Of a stretch of DNA of 64,000 nt, positions 12,384 to 25,226 are shown piece after piece; within the stretch, counting starts at the first letter, position 1; each line of letters opens with the position of its first letter. The notes under the pieces are model-generated. The model did no database searches. It was not told the DNA's origin and saw nothing but the letters and a program-made list of their open reading frames with translations. The position numbers were made by a program, and so were the translations under genes. Source of the DNA: Thysanoteuthis rhombus (lineage: Eukaryota; Mollusca; Cephalopoda; Oegopsida; Thysanoteuthidae); NCBI GenBank assembly GCA_963457665.1, contig OY735220.1, forward strand, positions 33,399,469 to 33,463,468, written 5' to 3'.

Positions 12384-12751
12384 GCTTTCCCTAACCCTTG
12401 AAGCTCTCGCTGAAAAAGAATCCAATCTCCACATGTAACTCCCAGTGGAGGAACATCTGTGTTTCAAATTAAAGGAAAGGGATCAAGTTGAGAAGAGAAA
12501 ACTTGAATATCAGTTCCTTCGTTACATTCAGCAAATCCTTACTCACTGTTTTTCTTTCTTGATGACATATCTCACGAGAAAGAGGGGGAAAAAAAAATGA
12601 AACTCAGCACGTATTTCGAAATGATGTGGTTAAGTGTTGCTTCCCGAAATCGGGCGGAGCTGGAGAATAATGCTGCAAACTTTATTTTCAATTTTGCATC
12701 TAAAATTGAGTCCCAAAACATCTGAAACATCTAGATTGCCCAGATATAGTG

Positions 12752-12753
<2 letters not shown>

Positions 12754-12783
<30 letters not shown>
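12754..12783 (+). repeat. Poly-A run of 30
   Basis: Uninterrupted A tract with no clear retroposed body upstream. Confidence 0.9.
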
Positions 12784-12786
<3 letters not shown>

Positions 12787-12839
12787 AGGAAATCTATGAC
12801 GTATCCTCAATAGATAAGAAGGGACTTTAATCGTCAATA

Positions 12840-12951
12840 TTTACATTATTGAAATGTTGCTTTCTCTATAACTGTCATTTAAATTAACATAATAGATATT
12901 TTATAGCAATTTCTAACAATTAGAGAAAGAACATCTAAATTGGCAACACTG
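12840..12951. mobile_element. M4 element, one end only
   Basis: Ends in TAAATTGGCAACACTG, the M4 inverted end; the opposite end is not clear. Confidence 0.4.
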
Positions 12952-13462
12952 GGAAAAGAGAAACTTGAATTTCACGATGCTTGACATCATCCACTCACTA
13001 AGTAAGTTGATATCAAGCATTGTAGGTGGTACAGAGTAGATGACAAATAATAAGTAGGTCCCCCCACATATTCAAGACCGGCGCCTGACTATGGGTTTGG
13101 TTTGTGAGGAAATAGGCGAATGGCGCCCTGAAGTACGGGGCGTCTAGCGCTCAGTCATAGGCGTTGAGAGAAATCATTAAAAGGTAGATTTATACAAATG
13201 AGCGTTCCCAATCGACAATCGTAGAAAAAAAAAATCAATGAGACGAAAGTATTATTCTAGTTTCGTTGCTAAATAGAAATCCAAATACATCCGTGACTTC
13301 ATTCACGGATATTAACAAGTATAAATGTATCCGTACTTCGCTTAAAGGAATCACTCTAGTCTGTGTGTGCACCAAAACTAATAATCTAAAAAATTGATAC
13401 AAAAAAAAAAAAAAAAAGAAAAGAAAAATCGATCTTTTATCTAAAATTTGATGTCGGTTGGA

Positions 13463-13465
<3 letters not shown>

Positions 13466-13504
<39 letters not shown>

Positions 13505-13547
13505 ACATATGCACACATACATACATACATACATACATACATACATG
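13466..13547 (+). repeat. TA tract followed by ACAT tetranucleotide tract
   Basis: TA repeats to about 13505, a short bridge, then ACAT repeats from 13513. Confidence 0.9.
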
Positions 13548-13705
13548 GTCGGTGCAAGGGTTTCATGCACCTTCATACACCCTAGCGAGACTTGAAATTT
13601 GCACCCCCAGTTGAATCTAACGACAGTTGTTTTTTTTGTTTTTTTTTTTACTTTTGAAGTGCGTCCTAAGGATATTTGCGCCCAAGGCGACCAGTGTTTC
13701 TGAAT
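13545..13705 (+). repeat. R5 dispersed repeat, copy 1
   Basis: GGTGCAAGGGTTTCATGCACC, TCTAACGACAGTTGTTTTT, AAGTGCGTCCTAAGGATATT and TTGCGCCCAAGGCGACC match the block at 29.7 kb. Confidence 0.5.
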
Positions 13706-14159
13706 AGTTTGAGTAGTTTCTTCACATTTTCTTACGTTGATTAATTCACTACTTCAACGGTCTGAATACTTTGAATTATTGTTTAGGTCTAGTAAACATC
13801 ATTTTAACTTTTTATTAAAGAGTGACTGAACACGTTGAAGAGGAAGAGTCTGTTTTAAATGGCAAATACGTGGTACTTTTATCGGCAAAATTGTTACTTA
13901 TAAGTGGAAAAGACTATTGTCAGTGACAGAGAAACTAACAGAAAAAGTCAGACTGTCCATTATATAAAGATACTGCGATAATTCGTCTGCCTACTTTGAA
14001 AATCGGCATTCGATATCCTGGGTTCTGCATGGAATCGCACGTAGACGTCTGGTACAGCTAGGTAAACGCAACTGTCGCGGCTACCAAACACGGCAATATT
14101 CAGGTTCTTGAAAAGTAGTAACTGTCAATGTTGACGCAAATGTGGACTGACAAAGAAAA

Positions 14160-14225
14160 AGGAGTTCACCACTAATTGGTAGAATTGAACCTAGAACCAC
14201 ACGGCTGCATGAGCTTGGAACAATT
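14160..14225 (-). mobile_element. tRNA-like SINE head, inverted
   Basis: On the minus strand CATGCAGCCGTGTGGTTC is followed by TAGGTTCAATTCTACC, a B-box-like sequence in the right order for a tRNA-derived SINE. Confidence 0.35.
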
Positions 14226-15361
14226 TATGCGGAGGTACATTTCGAAGAACTTGACTATCGAAGATTTTTAAAAGAAGATATCTACCTATAGCGGAATGGC
14301 AGAGGCGACGCAAGGCCCGACTGCGCCCAACAGGCCTTTTTTTTAAAAAAGATAATTTTTAGATTTAAGTTATTTTATTTCATTTTCTAGAGTTCCTCTA
14401 ATATATCGTACCCCAGAGCTACGTCCCCAGCAGTTGCAGGGTCTGGCAGGTGCAACACACCACCTCTGTAGAGGAATTGCCTGAAGAGTTACACAGTTAC
14501 TAGTTACACAGGAACCCATCCTCTCGTTCAAACCGAAAGGAAGAAGAAAAAAGGGGCTTATGGGTGAACCAATTCCCTTACTATACGAGCCACTACCTAG
14601 TACTGCGATTAAGTCATCGCTGTTTACTTCGAGTCGCTGACGTGTATTCATTCTATATAAGCGCGAAAAATATCTGAATAAAGTTTTAAAAACAATGAAA
14701 AGGCCTGCAAAGAGTTTTTGCTTGTGTGCACTTGCTTTGATTATCAAGTTGGGGAGTAAGAAAAACAAAACAAATAAATTTCACAGGGTTTACTGTACAA
14801 AAACGAAGCCTCCCTTTTAAATAAATAAAAAAAAAAGAGTTGGATAGAGAGTGAGAGTTTTGGCTGTGTTCGACGAAGAAAGTTTTAAATGAAAATAAAC
14901 TTTCCTGTAAATATGAGAAAATAAGCGAGCCTGTCGCCAAACGTTGCTTTAAATAAAGACGAGAATAGAGACAGAAGGCGGAATCTTAGTGAATTCTTTT
15001 TTTTTTAGAAAGAACAAAGAAAGTAATACGGATCATGCAGGTTAAGTGGGTATAAAGTTAGTAGAAAATAAAAATTTCCTACCAGGAAAAAGCAGAGATA
15101 AATCCTTTGAGAGAAAAGGGTTTTTTTTCCGATTCTTCCCCCAGAGTAAGAGACGATGTTATCCTCGCTGTCAGCCAACGCGTTGTCACTGTTGTGCTGG
15201 GTGCACGCAGCTGTCACGAAGAACACGTCGCTGTCAAGATCGCCGGAGCTGACTAATCGTCACATCAGAATTCAACGACTTAGAATTGGAAAAAAATTGA
15301 AGCACCGCTGTTACCGCTTATTCAAATCTTTTTACGCTTTCAATCAAGCGGATAGAAAATA

Positions 15362-15643
15362 TTGTAGGTGTTCTTTTCTTCTTTTCTTTCTTTCTTTCTT
15401 TCTCCCCCCCCCACTAATATTTCATATAGGAGAGTGGATATTGCGGTCACATTATCTTCCCGGGAGGGAATCGTATCTGGGACAAAACTTTCGGATTAAA
15501 AGCGGGGGAGAGTGGGAGGGAGAGGAAGGAAGAAAAAAAAAAGAAAGAGAAGGAAAAAAGAAAGAAAGAGAAGGAAGGAAGAAAAAAAAAAGAAAGAGAA
15601 GGAAGAAAGAAAGAAAGAAAGAGAAGGAAGGAAGAAAAAAAAG
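15362..15643. repeat. Pyrimidine run then purine-rich tandem repeat
   Basis: TTTC repeats near 15370-15405, then from 15510 an AGAAAGAGAAGGAAG-type tandem array. Long open frames across it are composition artefacts. Confidence 0.85.
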
Positions 15644-15814
15644 GGATGCTGACATTGGCGATCAATGTACCTGTAACTGATATTTAGATTTCTCTAATTT
15701 ACTCGGGTGTTGATACCTATATTTTTCGATTCTACCCCTTCCATTGGACAATGTATCCACAGGTATACCCCACTTTTGCGAAAAACTGCCGAAAAACAAC
15801 TAGCGTTTGTTTTG

Positions 15815-16000
15815 CAGCTGGCCGTCCTGGAGGCAGCACACACCCTCTTCCTCTCTCTCCTACACCCTGTATTTCCAACCATCCAAATATCTGACGACTC
15901 AACCCAACATACCACCATTGGGGATCTGGAAACTCTAAAAAAAAAAAATTAGTATACAAGTTAAGTGTAATTGCTTCTTCGCTTTACGCGATTTCCGGAT
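15815..16000 (+). repeat. R7 dispersed repeat, copy 1
   Basis: GAGGCAGCACACACCCTCTTC, CATACCACCATTGGGGATCT and AATTGCTTCTTCGCTTTACG; followed by a long TA tract. Confidence 0.5.
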
Positions 16001-16004
16001 TGTG

Positions 16005-16007
<3 letters not shown>

Positions 16008-16047
<40 letters not shown>
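16008..16047. repeat. TA tract
   Basis: Uninterrupted TA dinucleotides abutting M1 copy B. Confidence 0.9.
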
Positions 16048-16051
<4 letters not shown>

Positions 16052-16460
16052 CTGGTTTGTCACTCAGGAGAAACCGTCGCGAGACTTATGTCTTTCGGTA
16101 GCATACCGTGTTGGGGGTGTGCAAATTAAAAATTGAAAAAAAGGGGGGGGGGATCAATAGATGAATTATTTCTCACGCATTTTGTTGGCCAGTGATCCCT
16201 GAAAAATCTGAATTTTCAAGGAACAAGCGTGAATGCAGTCCGTAAAAAACAAAAACAAAAACAAAAACAAAAACAAAAAAAACAAACTACGGGATCAATT
16301 TAGAATGTATTGTAAATTTAGGGGTCAATTTTCAAAACACAAAAAATCTGTTTTTTTTCTTGACATAATAAAGAGAAATATTTAAAATTTCATCTCTGTA
16401 GCACACTTGGTACGGCCTATACGCGTGATACATCCATCCATCCATTCATCCATCCATAGA
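16052..16460 (+). mobile_element. M1 element, copy B
   Basis: Begins GTCACTCAGGAGAAACCGTC directly after a long TA tract and ends in a CATC tetranucleotide run. An AAAAAC repeat interrupts the middle. The 3' inverted end is missing. Copy C lies about 240 bp further right in the same orientation. Confidence 0.65.
16244..16284 (+). repeat. AAAAAC hexanucleotide tract inside M1 copy B
   Basis: Six AAAAAC-type units interrupt the element. Confidence 0.85.
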
Positions 16461-16700
16461 GCTATTTCTTTTACAGGCGATACACAAATGCCCTTAAAAT
16501 ATAGGGACAAGCTTCAATAAACATTCATAGCTGAACTGACATACAAAAGAAATTGAGAGGAAAGCTAACTTCTCCTTTTTATGAGAAAGAAAAGAAAAAA
16601 AGAAAAAAAGATTATGTAACCCTCGTCTAACCGACACAACCCTTTGACAAGACTGTCACCAACCACCGTGAGTTGACCGTAAAAAATCCAAACAGGTTAG

Positions 16701-16965
16701 GTTAGTCACTCAATACTGTCATGCGACCAATGTCTTTTGGCGGCATGTCGTTTTATAAGTGATCAATTGAAAGATGAGAAAAAGGGGTGAATTAATGAAT
16801 AAGTTACTTCACTAGCCTTTTGTTGGGTAATGATCACTATAAAAAAAAAACAAGCGTGAAAGCTGTCGGACACAAACTAATGGACCTATTCAGCATGAAA
16901 TTACGTTGTAAATTGAAACCTCCCACTAAAAACGTATTGTGGATGGGGGTAAAAAAAGAAAGTTT
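16701..16965 (+). mobile_element. M1 element, copy C, 3'-truncated
   Basis: Begins GTTAGTCACTCAATACTGTC and keeps the GACCAATGTCTTTTGGC, TGATCACT, CAAGCGTGAAAGCTGTCGG and ACTAAAAACGTATTG boxes, then diverges before the microsatellite region. Confidence 0.7.
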
Positions 16966-17484
16966 GGTAATAGTTTTGGTTTGGTGGCCCGACTGAAATG
17001 AATTTCTGTAATCTTTTCCAAAATATTTCAAATTGTAAATGGGTTTCTACGCCAAGGCTCAAAATGGGTCCAATTCTTTTGGAACCATTGCAAATGCAGT
17101 GTTGATGAGACTCGTTCACTGGAGTTAAGAAAGGGGAGAGTGGAGTTAAAACAAAAAAACTAAATCGTTAGTTCTATAAAAACTGTAGTCGAACTTTCAG
17201 AAAATTCATTTAAATGTTAGTTATCCATTGCAAGATAAAATCCCTTGTCCATTGCAAGATAACCCATTGCAAGCAATCCATTCCAAGATAAAACCCCTGA
17301 CTCACAGAGTGAACTGAGTTGTCTTTGATCACAATAGAACGAACTTTTTTGAATTAATTGCGTTGAAAGAATTTCCCGTCAATGGCTGTTAATAGTTTAA
17401 GTCTGAGGAATAATTGAAAGTAAAATAATTTCATAAAGATTAAATTTTATAAAGTCAAAAAAGTGTTTTGATTGATACTTGATA

Positions 17485-17550
17485 AACTTAGCTTTGTCTG
17501 GCACAGGGCCACGTAGTTGGAGCACTTAATGAGAATCGGATTATAATTGT
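17485..17550. repeat. Dispersed GGCACAAGGCCAC module
   Basis: AGCTTTGTCTGGCACAGGGCC, then GGAGCACTTAATGAGAATCG. The GAGAATCGAA-like end looks like an inverted B box. Confidence 0.4.
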
Positions 17551-17954
17551 CTCATTATGCCTACTTGGTAAACATTGCACAAGGATGTGAATTTGCAAAA
17601 AAAAAGGATTGGTGATTAAAAACATGACAAAAAAAAACGAACAGCAGCAACAAAAAAAAACAAAACAAAACAAACAAAAAAAACAGAAAAAAAACGAAGC
17701 AAAACGTATAACAGCCTCACACTCGAAAACGTGAAATAGGTCCACTCCTTCAGCCATCTGAATCCACTCGGACATTTCCGCGAATACTGGACAAAGATGA
17801 CCACCAACCAATCTTCTGATTATCAAAAGATGAAAGTATGAATGAGCTGCTATTCCTAGACCCATTTATTTAGAATGTTTTCCTTTATCTAAGCTCGCCT
17901 AAGAGCCATCCTCGAAAGTTTGCTTTATGTCACTTCTTTGCTTTTGAGCGTTTG

Positions 17955-18155
17955 CTTTATAGAGAGCCGTCATTCAGGCAGCACCCACCATTTTCTTTCA
18001 TCTCCTACACCCCATACCATCCTTCGCCCAAAACTCCAACGACCCAGTCTAACATACCATCAGCATCATTTTGGGGATCTCAGAACGCTAAAAAAGATTC
18101 CTACATGAATTAATGGCAATTACTTCTTCGCTTTACGTGATTTTGGCGAACGAAA
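17955..18155 (+). repeat. R7 dispersed repeat, copy 2
   Basis: CAGGCAGCACCCACCATTTTC, CATCATTTTGGGGATCTCAG and AATTACTTCTTCGCTTTACG in the same order as the 15.8 kb copy. Confidence 0.5.
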
Positions 18156-18612
18156 AGTTTTTATAGAAACAATGAGCACAATGTTAAGTCACTTCCTATT
18201 CATAAAATTTATATTATGATTATTTGCTTATTCCTCTCATTTTCTTATTGAGAACTGTATTTAGAGTTTATTATGATTGGAAATATCTTCTTTGGACAGG
18301 TATTTTGTCAATTTATACCTAATCAAATTAATTACTCGAAAACCAGTGGTCTGATTGGACAGGAAATTGCTTTATTCTCCATGAACAATTCATGGGTATT
18401 ACGCAAACAAAAAACACTCTCTACAAGGCGCTGTCTTTGCTGTGTAACAGTAACAAACCAATAAACCTACAGAGAAATAAGCAGGAACTGGACCCTTATA
18501 TTACAGATGGACATTTACAATTACTTATTTTAGATTTTACAAGAATTTGATCGATCAGACTCCACCCAGTAGCAAATGGGGAAAGTCTGCCTTATCGATT
18601 TTTTCATAGATT

Positions 18613-18685
18613 AAAACCTTAACGTCTTTTGGCAGCATGCTGTGTAGGGGTGAACTGTTCTTAATAAAACTTAATGCTCGGTAGA
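18613..18685 (+). mobile_element. M1 element, short 5' fragment D
   Basis: Only the box AACGTCTTTTGGCAGCATGC followed by TGTGTAGGGGTGA is recognisable; the rest is lost. Confidence 0.5.
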
Positions 18686-19109
18686 AAAAAAAAAAAGGAA
18701 AGCCAACAATATGGTATGAAATCGGACGTTTCCACCCGCAGGTGAATTCGCGTCAACTCTCTGTTATCAACATGACACTAAGTGTGGAACGTAGTATCGT
18801 GTGCCTAACCACTAATCTTGAGATATTTATCAAACATTTGAAGATCTATTTCCTGTTCAGTCCTACAGTGAGAGCTTATTTGATACCTCTCTGCTAACCA
18901 CACACACAACCCACCCTACCATGATTTCTTTGTACACTTAAAATCCACTCAGTTTAATCGGTAATCAGTAAGATCGCTCCCTGCAATACGAACTCTATAT
19001 AATATCTCCTGTATCTTCATTACACTTTTCTTGAAAAAACGCCAGAATGAACTTGCGAAACGTCAAAATAGACTAAAGAAATCTCGTTTGTATAAAGCAT
19101 AGTCTTCTT

Positions 19110-19110
<1 letters not shown>

Positions 19111-19171
<61 letters not shown>
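19111..19171. repeat. TA tract
   Basis: About 30 TA units. Confidence 0.9.
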
Positions 19172-19174
<3 letters not shown>

Positions 19175-19489
19175 ATACAAAAAAGGGCTCAGACTTTACA
19201 AGTATTACAGAGTAAGCCATTAAATGTGATCAACAGATTGGAACTGAAGGGAATAGTTATTCGGGTAGTTTAAAGAACCATAAGCATCTACTAGTTAAGA
19301 CAACCACCCACTCAAACATTCAAGAGAATCATATTTGTTCGTCTTTGGACGCGTTTGAAATAGAAGAAAATGAAAAGTCATGGTTTGCTAAACACAAAAA
19401 CGACTCTGTGCTGATAACGACGTTTAGAAGTTAGATTTGGCAACTGATATCACTGTGATGATTGAGTTTTTATTTCGATATGCTTCAAT

Positions 19490-19492
<3 letters not shown>

Positions 19493-19578
<86 letters not shown>
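19493..19578 (+). repeat. Compound CA then TA tract
   Basis: CA repeats change directly into TA repeats at about 19546. Confidence 0.9.
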
Positions 19579-19581
<3 letters not shown>

Positions 19582-20108
19582 GTGACTCAACCTTTCAACA
19601 GTGACTCCAGGTTTCCAATGAACAATTCACTGATTAGTTATTTGGGTCACTAGGTTGGAACTTGCAAAGGCTTTACCAACTGGAAAACAGATGTACACTT
19701 CGAAGCGAAAAAATGAGCCAAGCACTTACCATCACTTATAAGAACTCAACACCATAAAGAACATATGGGCTCAAATAAAGGCTGAATTTGGAAACACTGA
19801 CCAATTGTGAGAAGCAATCAGAAATAAATGGAACAATATTGTGCAGCATTCTGTAATTTCTGAAGGAAAACTAGGGAAAAAATATCTCATACTGAATCGT
19901 ACTCTGCATAAAAACACTGTACTCACTATTGTATAACATTGCTGAATATTTCATCTATAAGTTTTAAAATGAGGGAGTGATTGCAAAAATAAATTGATTT
20001 TAAAAAGCTTCAAATATTCACAAAAATCCTGCCTTTTCAATTAATTAATTTGATCGTGGAAAAACTACAACGAATCGAAATAATTCCTTGATTTCATTAA
20101 GTCAAATA

Positions 20109-20636
20109 CAGTAATACCTCGATATCTTTCTGGAAACGTTCCTAAAAATGCGGCGGTAAACGAGACAGCGTGGTCATTATAATAGGACAGAAATAGTTTC
20201 ATAATTTCATAGATGTTAGTACACAATTATTATCATAATATAAATAGTGCTATCTCACCTGAAATATTGTGCCAGCAATCATCTCAAGATATATGATTTC
20301 GATGTTGAGCCTTAACAATTTGAATGGATTAGAGCTGCGTATCTTATCTGGTATCTACTTTCAGGTCCCAATGTATATAGCAACATGATAAATTATTGTG
20401 TAAGTATATTTGTTAATTTTCATACACATCTTACATTGACCAAAATGTAAAGTATACAGTTATTTTGGAGACTATCTACGATTCTGTCTCTCATCAGTAT
20501 TTATTCCTGTAATTTAACATTACTAAATTTATTACGAAAAATATCTGAAAAAGAGCGTTATGGCAAATCAGCGCTAAGTGGGGTAACTCAAAGCGGAGTA
20601 ATACTAAACGAGGTAGTGCTAAGCGTGGGGTTACTG
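20109..20636. mobile_element. pogo/Tigger-like MITE
   Basis: Left end CAGTAATACCTCGATATC; right end, reverse complement, CAGTAACCCCACGCTTAGC. The right part carries AGCGCTAAGTGGGGTAAC and related motifs typical of decayed pogo-type ends. It is preceded by TA. No transposase frame. Confidence 0.6.
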
Positions 20637-20696
20637 AATTATTTCGCTTTTCCAAGTTCGTTATCTTGGGTTTTATAAGTATTTAATCGGCTGCAG

Positions 20697-21048
20697 CCTG
20701 TGCATGAGAGAATCATGCTCAACCTTGCATGGAGAGATCACAAGCGCAGTACATAAGAAAGAAAACGGGAGTCGGAGACATCTTAGAAACTATTAAAAAA
20801 ACTCAAATAGCAATGGACAGGCCATGATGCAAGAATGAAAGACAACCGATGGACATCACGGCTAACAACATGTATCCCCAGAGACCAAATGAGAAACCGA
20901 GGACGACAGAACACACGATGGGGAGATGAACGAGACAAATTCAGGAAATACTGGCTCCGCGACGCCCGTGATAGGGAATTGTGGCAAATCCTGGGGAAGG
21001 TCCATGTCCAATGACGGACGTTAAAAGACGGATGATGAATGATCAGCT
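20697..21048 (+). mobile_element. RTE-like LINE 3' fragment
   Basis: Plus strand; worn codons for MLNLAWRDH, TSRLTTCIPRDQMRNR and FRKYWLRDARDRELW, followed by the 3' non-coding end and a short GATGA tail. Frameshifts are present. Confidence 0.65.
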
Positions 21049-21299
21049 GCAGTGGTTGTTGAAACGTCATAGGTTAAATTTCCATATTTCAAGTCAAACC
21101 AGAACTAGAACAGGTCATTAGAGAACCTTGGCTTCACCAAGTGAAATATGAAAATTCTTAAATAAGATGAAAGCGAAAAAGTAATATTTACTGATCAATT
21201 CTTTTTCACTTAGAAGCTTGGTAACAAGCTTCACCGACGTGGCACTCTACAACCAGCAACTCTCTATGTATTCTTCACACCAGCGTGCAATTATCAGTA

Positions 21300-21475
21300 C
21301 ATATAAAGACTTTACTAACAGAATGTGTTTGTATGCTTCCTCTTTTGTTCGTCTGTTTACGTCAGGGTGAAAACGTGTTTTACTCTTTTCTTCTCTTTAA
21401 AGCTGATTAAAGAGAGGCAGATACGAAGACATGTCATGGATGTGGCCAGCAGCTCAAGTGTGACCAACTGCTGTA
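21300..21475 (-). repeat. R3 dispersed repeat, copy 1
   Basis: On the minus strand: GTCACACTTGAGCTGCTGG, AATCAGCTTTAAAGAGAAG, GAGTAAAACACGTTTTCACC, ACAGACGAACAAA. Same order as the copies at 29.2 and 37.0 kb. Confidence 0.55.
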
Positions 21476-22896
21476 GTTGCGTTCGTGTGTAAGTTTTTTT
21501 GTGTGCCCGAAAACGATGCTTAAAATAGAAATATTCTAAAATATTAGTCTATCCATAGAGAGCATAAAAATCCTTTCTTTCTTGACGGTTTTCATGCTAG
21601 TCTCAATATAATCAATTAACACATAAAAATCTAATGCGTCTGACTTTAGTTGATGCAACAACTTTTCTCTACATTTAAGATCTGTAAGAATGATCATTAA
21701 ATATTCCCCGACATTAATGATATTGTTGACTCAAATAGCACGGCATTAAATGAGAACACTTTAAATAACACCCCATTAAAACGCACCAACGAATTGCTGC
21801 TTCCTCTTGAGTATGAACCCTGGTCCCTCATAATAAGTTCAAACTTAGACATTCTAAACTTCCATTTTCGCCTTACTCAACAAACACTCGAGTCGACCAA
21901 CTTCCGGTATCGTATCAAGGCAGCTGCCCCAAGAACAATTGCTTTCACTTACACAGCTATTATTTAACATCTCTACATACTGCAGAATCCTTGTGGTGGT
22001 CTTGTGATATGGCCGCCACCACAATGATAACAATAATTTTGCTTGAATCCATTGAAGATATAAAATATATTAACCATAATCCCTGAACGTGTGGTATTTT
22101 CGTCTAGCATGTAACACCATAGTCACAAAGGGAGCGCATCAATAGAGCAAACTGTCTCTTAGATAAATGACTCTATACAATTTTCCCAAGATTATTTTCC
22201 CATTGGTGTGATCACTTGTACAGCCAACTACTTTCTACAAACTTTCACCTCACAGTTGCTATGCTACTGTCGGTCGGGGAGGGAGGGGGGAATAATGTTG
22301 GTCAGTTGTCCTAGAACCTTTCCGGTCTACTTCGTTTTGCATTGACAAAATGAATCGAAATTTCAGTTATTGAATTTTTTCATCTCAGAAGACAAAAAAA
22401 CAAAACAACAACAACAACAAAAAGAAACGAAACAAAACTACATCTTCAATCGTGATTCTTTTACTTTTTGAATATATGATGGTCACATAGTACTGATATC
22501 AAGGTTGAATGAATTGATTTAAGTAGAAGAAAACGCGTAGTTAGAGATTTGGAGGCCCAGGGGCGAGGTTCAATGAAAAAGGGAAAAATTTTTCAATAAA
22601 TACGCATGCTCTATCACTTAATTGGAGCAAAACAACCTCTAGAGGCTGAATCATTGGATTAAGAATCAGTACAATACACATATGTATTGATGGACCACCG
22701 CAAGATATTTGATGGAAATTGTTAATAAGCAATGCTTTTGGGGGGTGCCTGGAGTGCGTTATCAAATAGCCTGACCCCCTCAGCTATGCCTCTGAGCAGA
22801 AGTCAATGGCAGACAATGGCTTTTACATCATCTCTTCTCTTAGTGGCCACGGGTTTGAATACCAAGAAGATCCTGGACCACAATCATATTTATTTG

Positions 22897-22897
<1 letters not shown>

Positions 22898-22964
<67 letters not shown>
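22898..22964. repeat. TA tract
   Basis: More than 30 uninterrupted TA units. Confidence 0.9.
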
Positions 22965-22966
<2 letters not shown>

Positions 22967-23560
22967 CCCTTATAAGTGGATTTTTAGTGGTGAGCCTCAT
23001 CAACCTGGTATTGGGTACGGAGAGGGAATTTAAACAATATCCTATCATGGGCGGCGTTGGAAAATATGAAAATATTTCGTTTTTTTTCTCGACATGGTTC
23101 ACTAGATTTTCATACCAAACAGGCAATTCCATGGATGAGCAGTTACTGTTGAAAAACACGAATTTCATTAAGCCTTGATAAATCTGGGTGGATGAGAGGA
23201 TAGCGGTAGGAAGAGCGTGTTGCATTATTCTTTTTCACTGCACTAAATAGATGGAGTGAGTGCAATTTTTGTTCCTGTTTTTACTTAGAAAGTGAATGAA
23301 GGTGAAGACAGAATTATAGAAGGGGGAAAGAGACGGGTTGATAGATATTTACAATTTTGTTGCTACTGATAAAAAGAAACAACACCCTAACTGTATATAA
23401 GGATAAGATGAAGACAGGAAAAAAAACGAAACAAAATAGTTACCCGTTGAACGCAGTGGTGTGAAACTGATCAGTAGAAACAGCGCTGTAAACATCTATC
23501 AATCTATTTATCTAAATTATTGAGCATTACAACCGCAGTTAAAATAACCCCTGAATTAGC

Positions 23561-23563
<3 letters not shown>

Positions 23564-23629
<66 letters not shown>

Positions 23630-23709
23630 TGAGCAGAGTGCCAAGAGAAGTAGAAGAAGAAGAAGGAGAAGAAGAAGAAGAAGGAGAAGAAGAAGAAGAA
23701 GAAGAAGAA
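23564..23709 (+). repeat. AG tract followed by GAA/GGA tract
   Basis: AG dinucleotides to about 23626, then imperfect AGAAGA trinucleotides from 23643. Open frames here are artefacts. Confidence 0.9.
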
Positions 23710-24594
23710 AAGACAAGATTAATATCTACATCGAACACCTGTTGTATAGTTAATAAGTTTAATCCTCACTGAGATCTCCACAGTAATGACCTTGCATCAG
23801 ATTTGGGAAGACTCCATAAAAATCTATGTACATCATACATGGATCTTATGTATTCTTTTCAGTATTTCAAGACGAAAAAGTCAGGCTGCTATTCCTTGTA
23901 CAAAAATGGAACGAATAAGTTTGAAGTGGATAAACCTGAGTTTAGTGAATTTCGTTGGAGAAGAGACAAACAGTTTTATCATTTACTATTGTCTATTGTT
24001 TTCTAAACATTTTGAATAGAATTGCTTGTCACTACGTTATCAATCGTCCTATACCCTTTCCTGATCAAATTTAAAATGAAGGCAAGCAATTGTGGGTACC
24101 AACAAAAAAGACCAGTGGATTTTATTTAGAGATGAATAATTTCACCTAAAAAAAAAATATTTGCAACAACTGAAGCAATAACTGCGTATGAAATGTGATT
24201 GCAAACGTTAATTGATTAAATCAGAGTGCTTCGTGTAATTTCTAATTTACGCACTGTACTTCCAAATTTAAAATTTGCATGGAGTATCTTTTAACCTATT
24301 TTGAATAGAAAAAAATTCCCATGCGAATTTCAAAAACTTATTTGGAGTGTTTTTGTAATTTCTGTCACTTATACATTACATAAACTTCATGTATATGTAT
24401 ATACTTTCACAAATCATATGCATTTAACACTGATTGCAAAAATACTTAATGAGTAGTTTGAAAAGAGGCCTACATTTCCCATTTGATTTGAGTCTTTGCA
24501 CGGGCCTAATCGTCATTATGTAAGGGAGAGAAAAATGACTTGATATATTGGATCTATTCTGTCATGAATCGAGAAGAAATTGCAGGATATCATA

Positions 24595-24850
24595 AGGAAG
24601 AACTCATCCAATAGGATCGGTAGGCCGAGGTTCAATCCACCGCCGAGTCATACCAAAGGTTCTAAAAATGGAAACTCCTAACCTTTCTACTAAGCACTCA
24701 GTACAAGGATTAGGGGTACCTCAAATCAATACACCGGTTCTCCGAAAATGAACAGCGTCGAGCGTTGACCATTGGGGAATACCAGGGACCGTAAGCAGAA
24801 CAAAGCTCCGACCAGCCTGGTAAGCTGGAAGTGGGTTTTACTGACAAATG
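24595..24850 (+). mobile_element. tRNA-derived SINE of another family
   Basis: B-box region GGCCGAGGTTCAATCCACC is followed by TCATACCAAAGGTTCTAAAA, CTAAGCACTCAGTACAAGG and GGAATACCAGGGACCGTAAGC. This layout is that of a tRNA-headed SINE with a conserved body; the family name is not assigned. Confidence 0.5.
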
Positions 24851-25004
24851 CCCTTGTGTACGTAACTCAGTGGCACCCTCGATGAGGGTATACGCAAAGA
24901 ACGATAATACATACATATACAGATACACAGATAAACAAACAAACAAACAAACGCAAATAGACAAACAAAAAAACAAAAACAAAACATAGAAGCAGATACA
25001 TAAC

Positions 25005-25075
25005 TAGACGTTTGGGGTCGAGGGGGCTTGGCTCCTTGAGAGGTCCCTTCCAAAGTTTAGTAAGATCAGTCAGTT
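25005..25075 (+). repeat. R6 dispersed repeat, copy 1
   Basis: GGGGGCTTGGCTCCTTGAGAG, then TCCCTTCCAAAGTTTAGTAAG. Matches 49.4 kb. Confidence 0.4.
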
Positions 25076-25226
25076 GAAATACAGTTGGTGGAGGATTATT
25101 ATTCTAAAGCTTTTCGCCCCCCTCCGTTGGGGGGCCAGTAGGGATGTTTTCAAACAGCCCCACTCCAGTCTCACCTCGGCATAGATAGGAAATAACTACA
25201 AAGATGAAGGAATTCTTTGTACCTAC

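Larger units (their letters stand above)
18686..20108. other. No gene; simple repeats only
   Basis: Apart from the two TA/CA tracts, only AT-rich sequence of the presumed intron is seen. Confidence 0.5.
21476..24594. other. No gene; simple repeats only
   Basis: Holds the 22.9 and 23.6 kb simple repeats. No exon with good splice sites was found. Confidence 0.45.

Noticed and set aside
14370..14768. 132-codon minus-strand frame
   Set aside because: Mixed content without recognised domain and no convincing splice sites; not enough to call a gene.
15156..15680. 174-codon plus-strand frame
   Set aside because: Its second half is the purine repeat; the first half has no splice or family support.
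23504..23753. Open frames rich in Ser/Leu or Arg/Glu
   Set aside because: They read through AG and GAA simple repeats on both strands.
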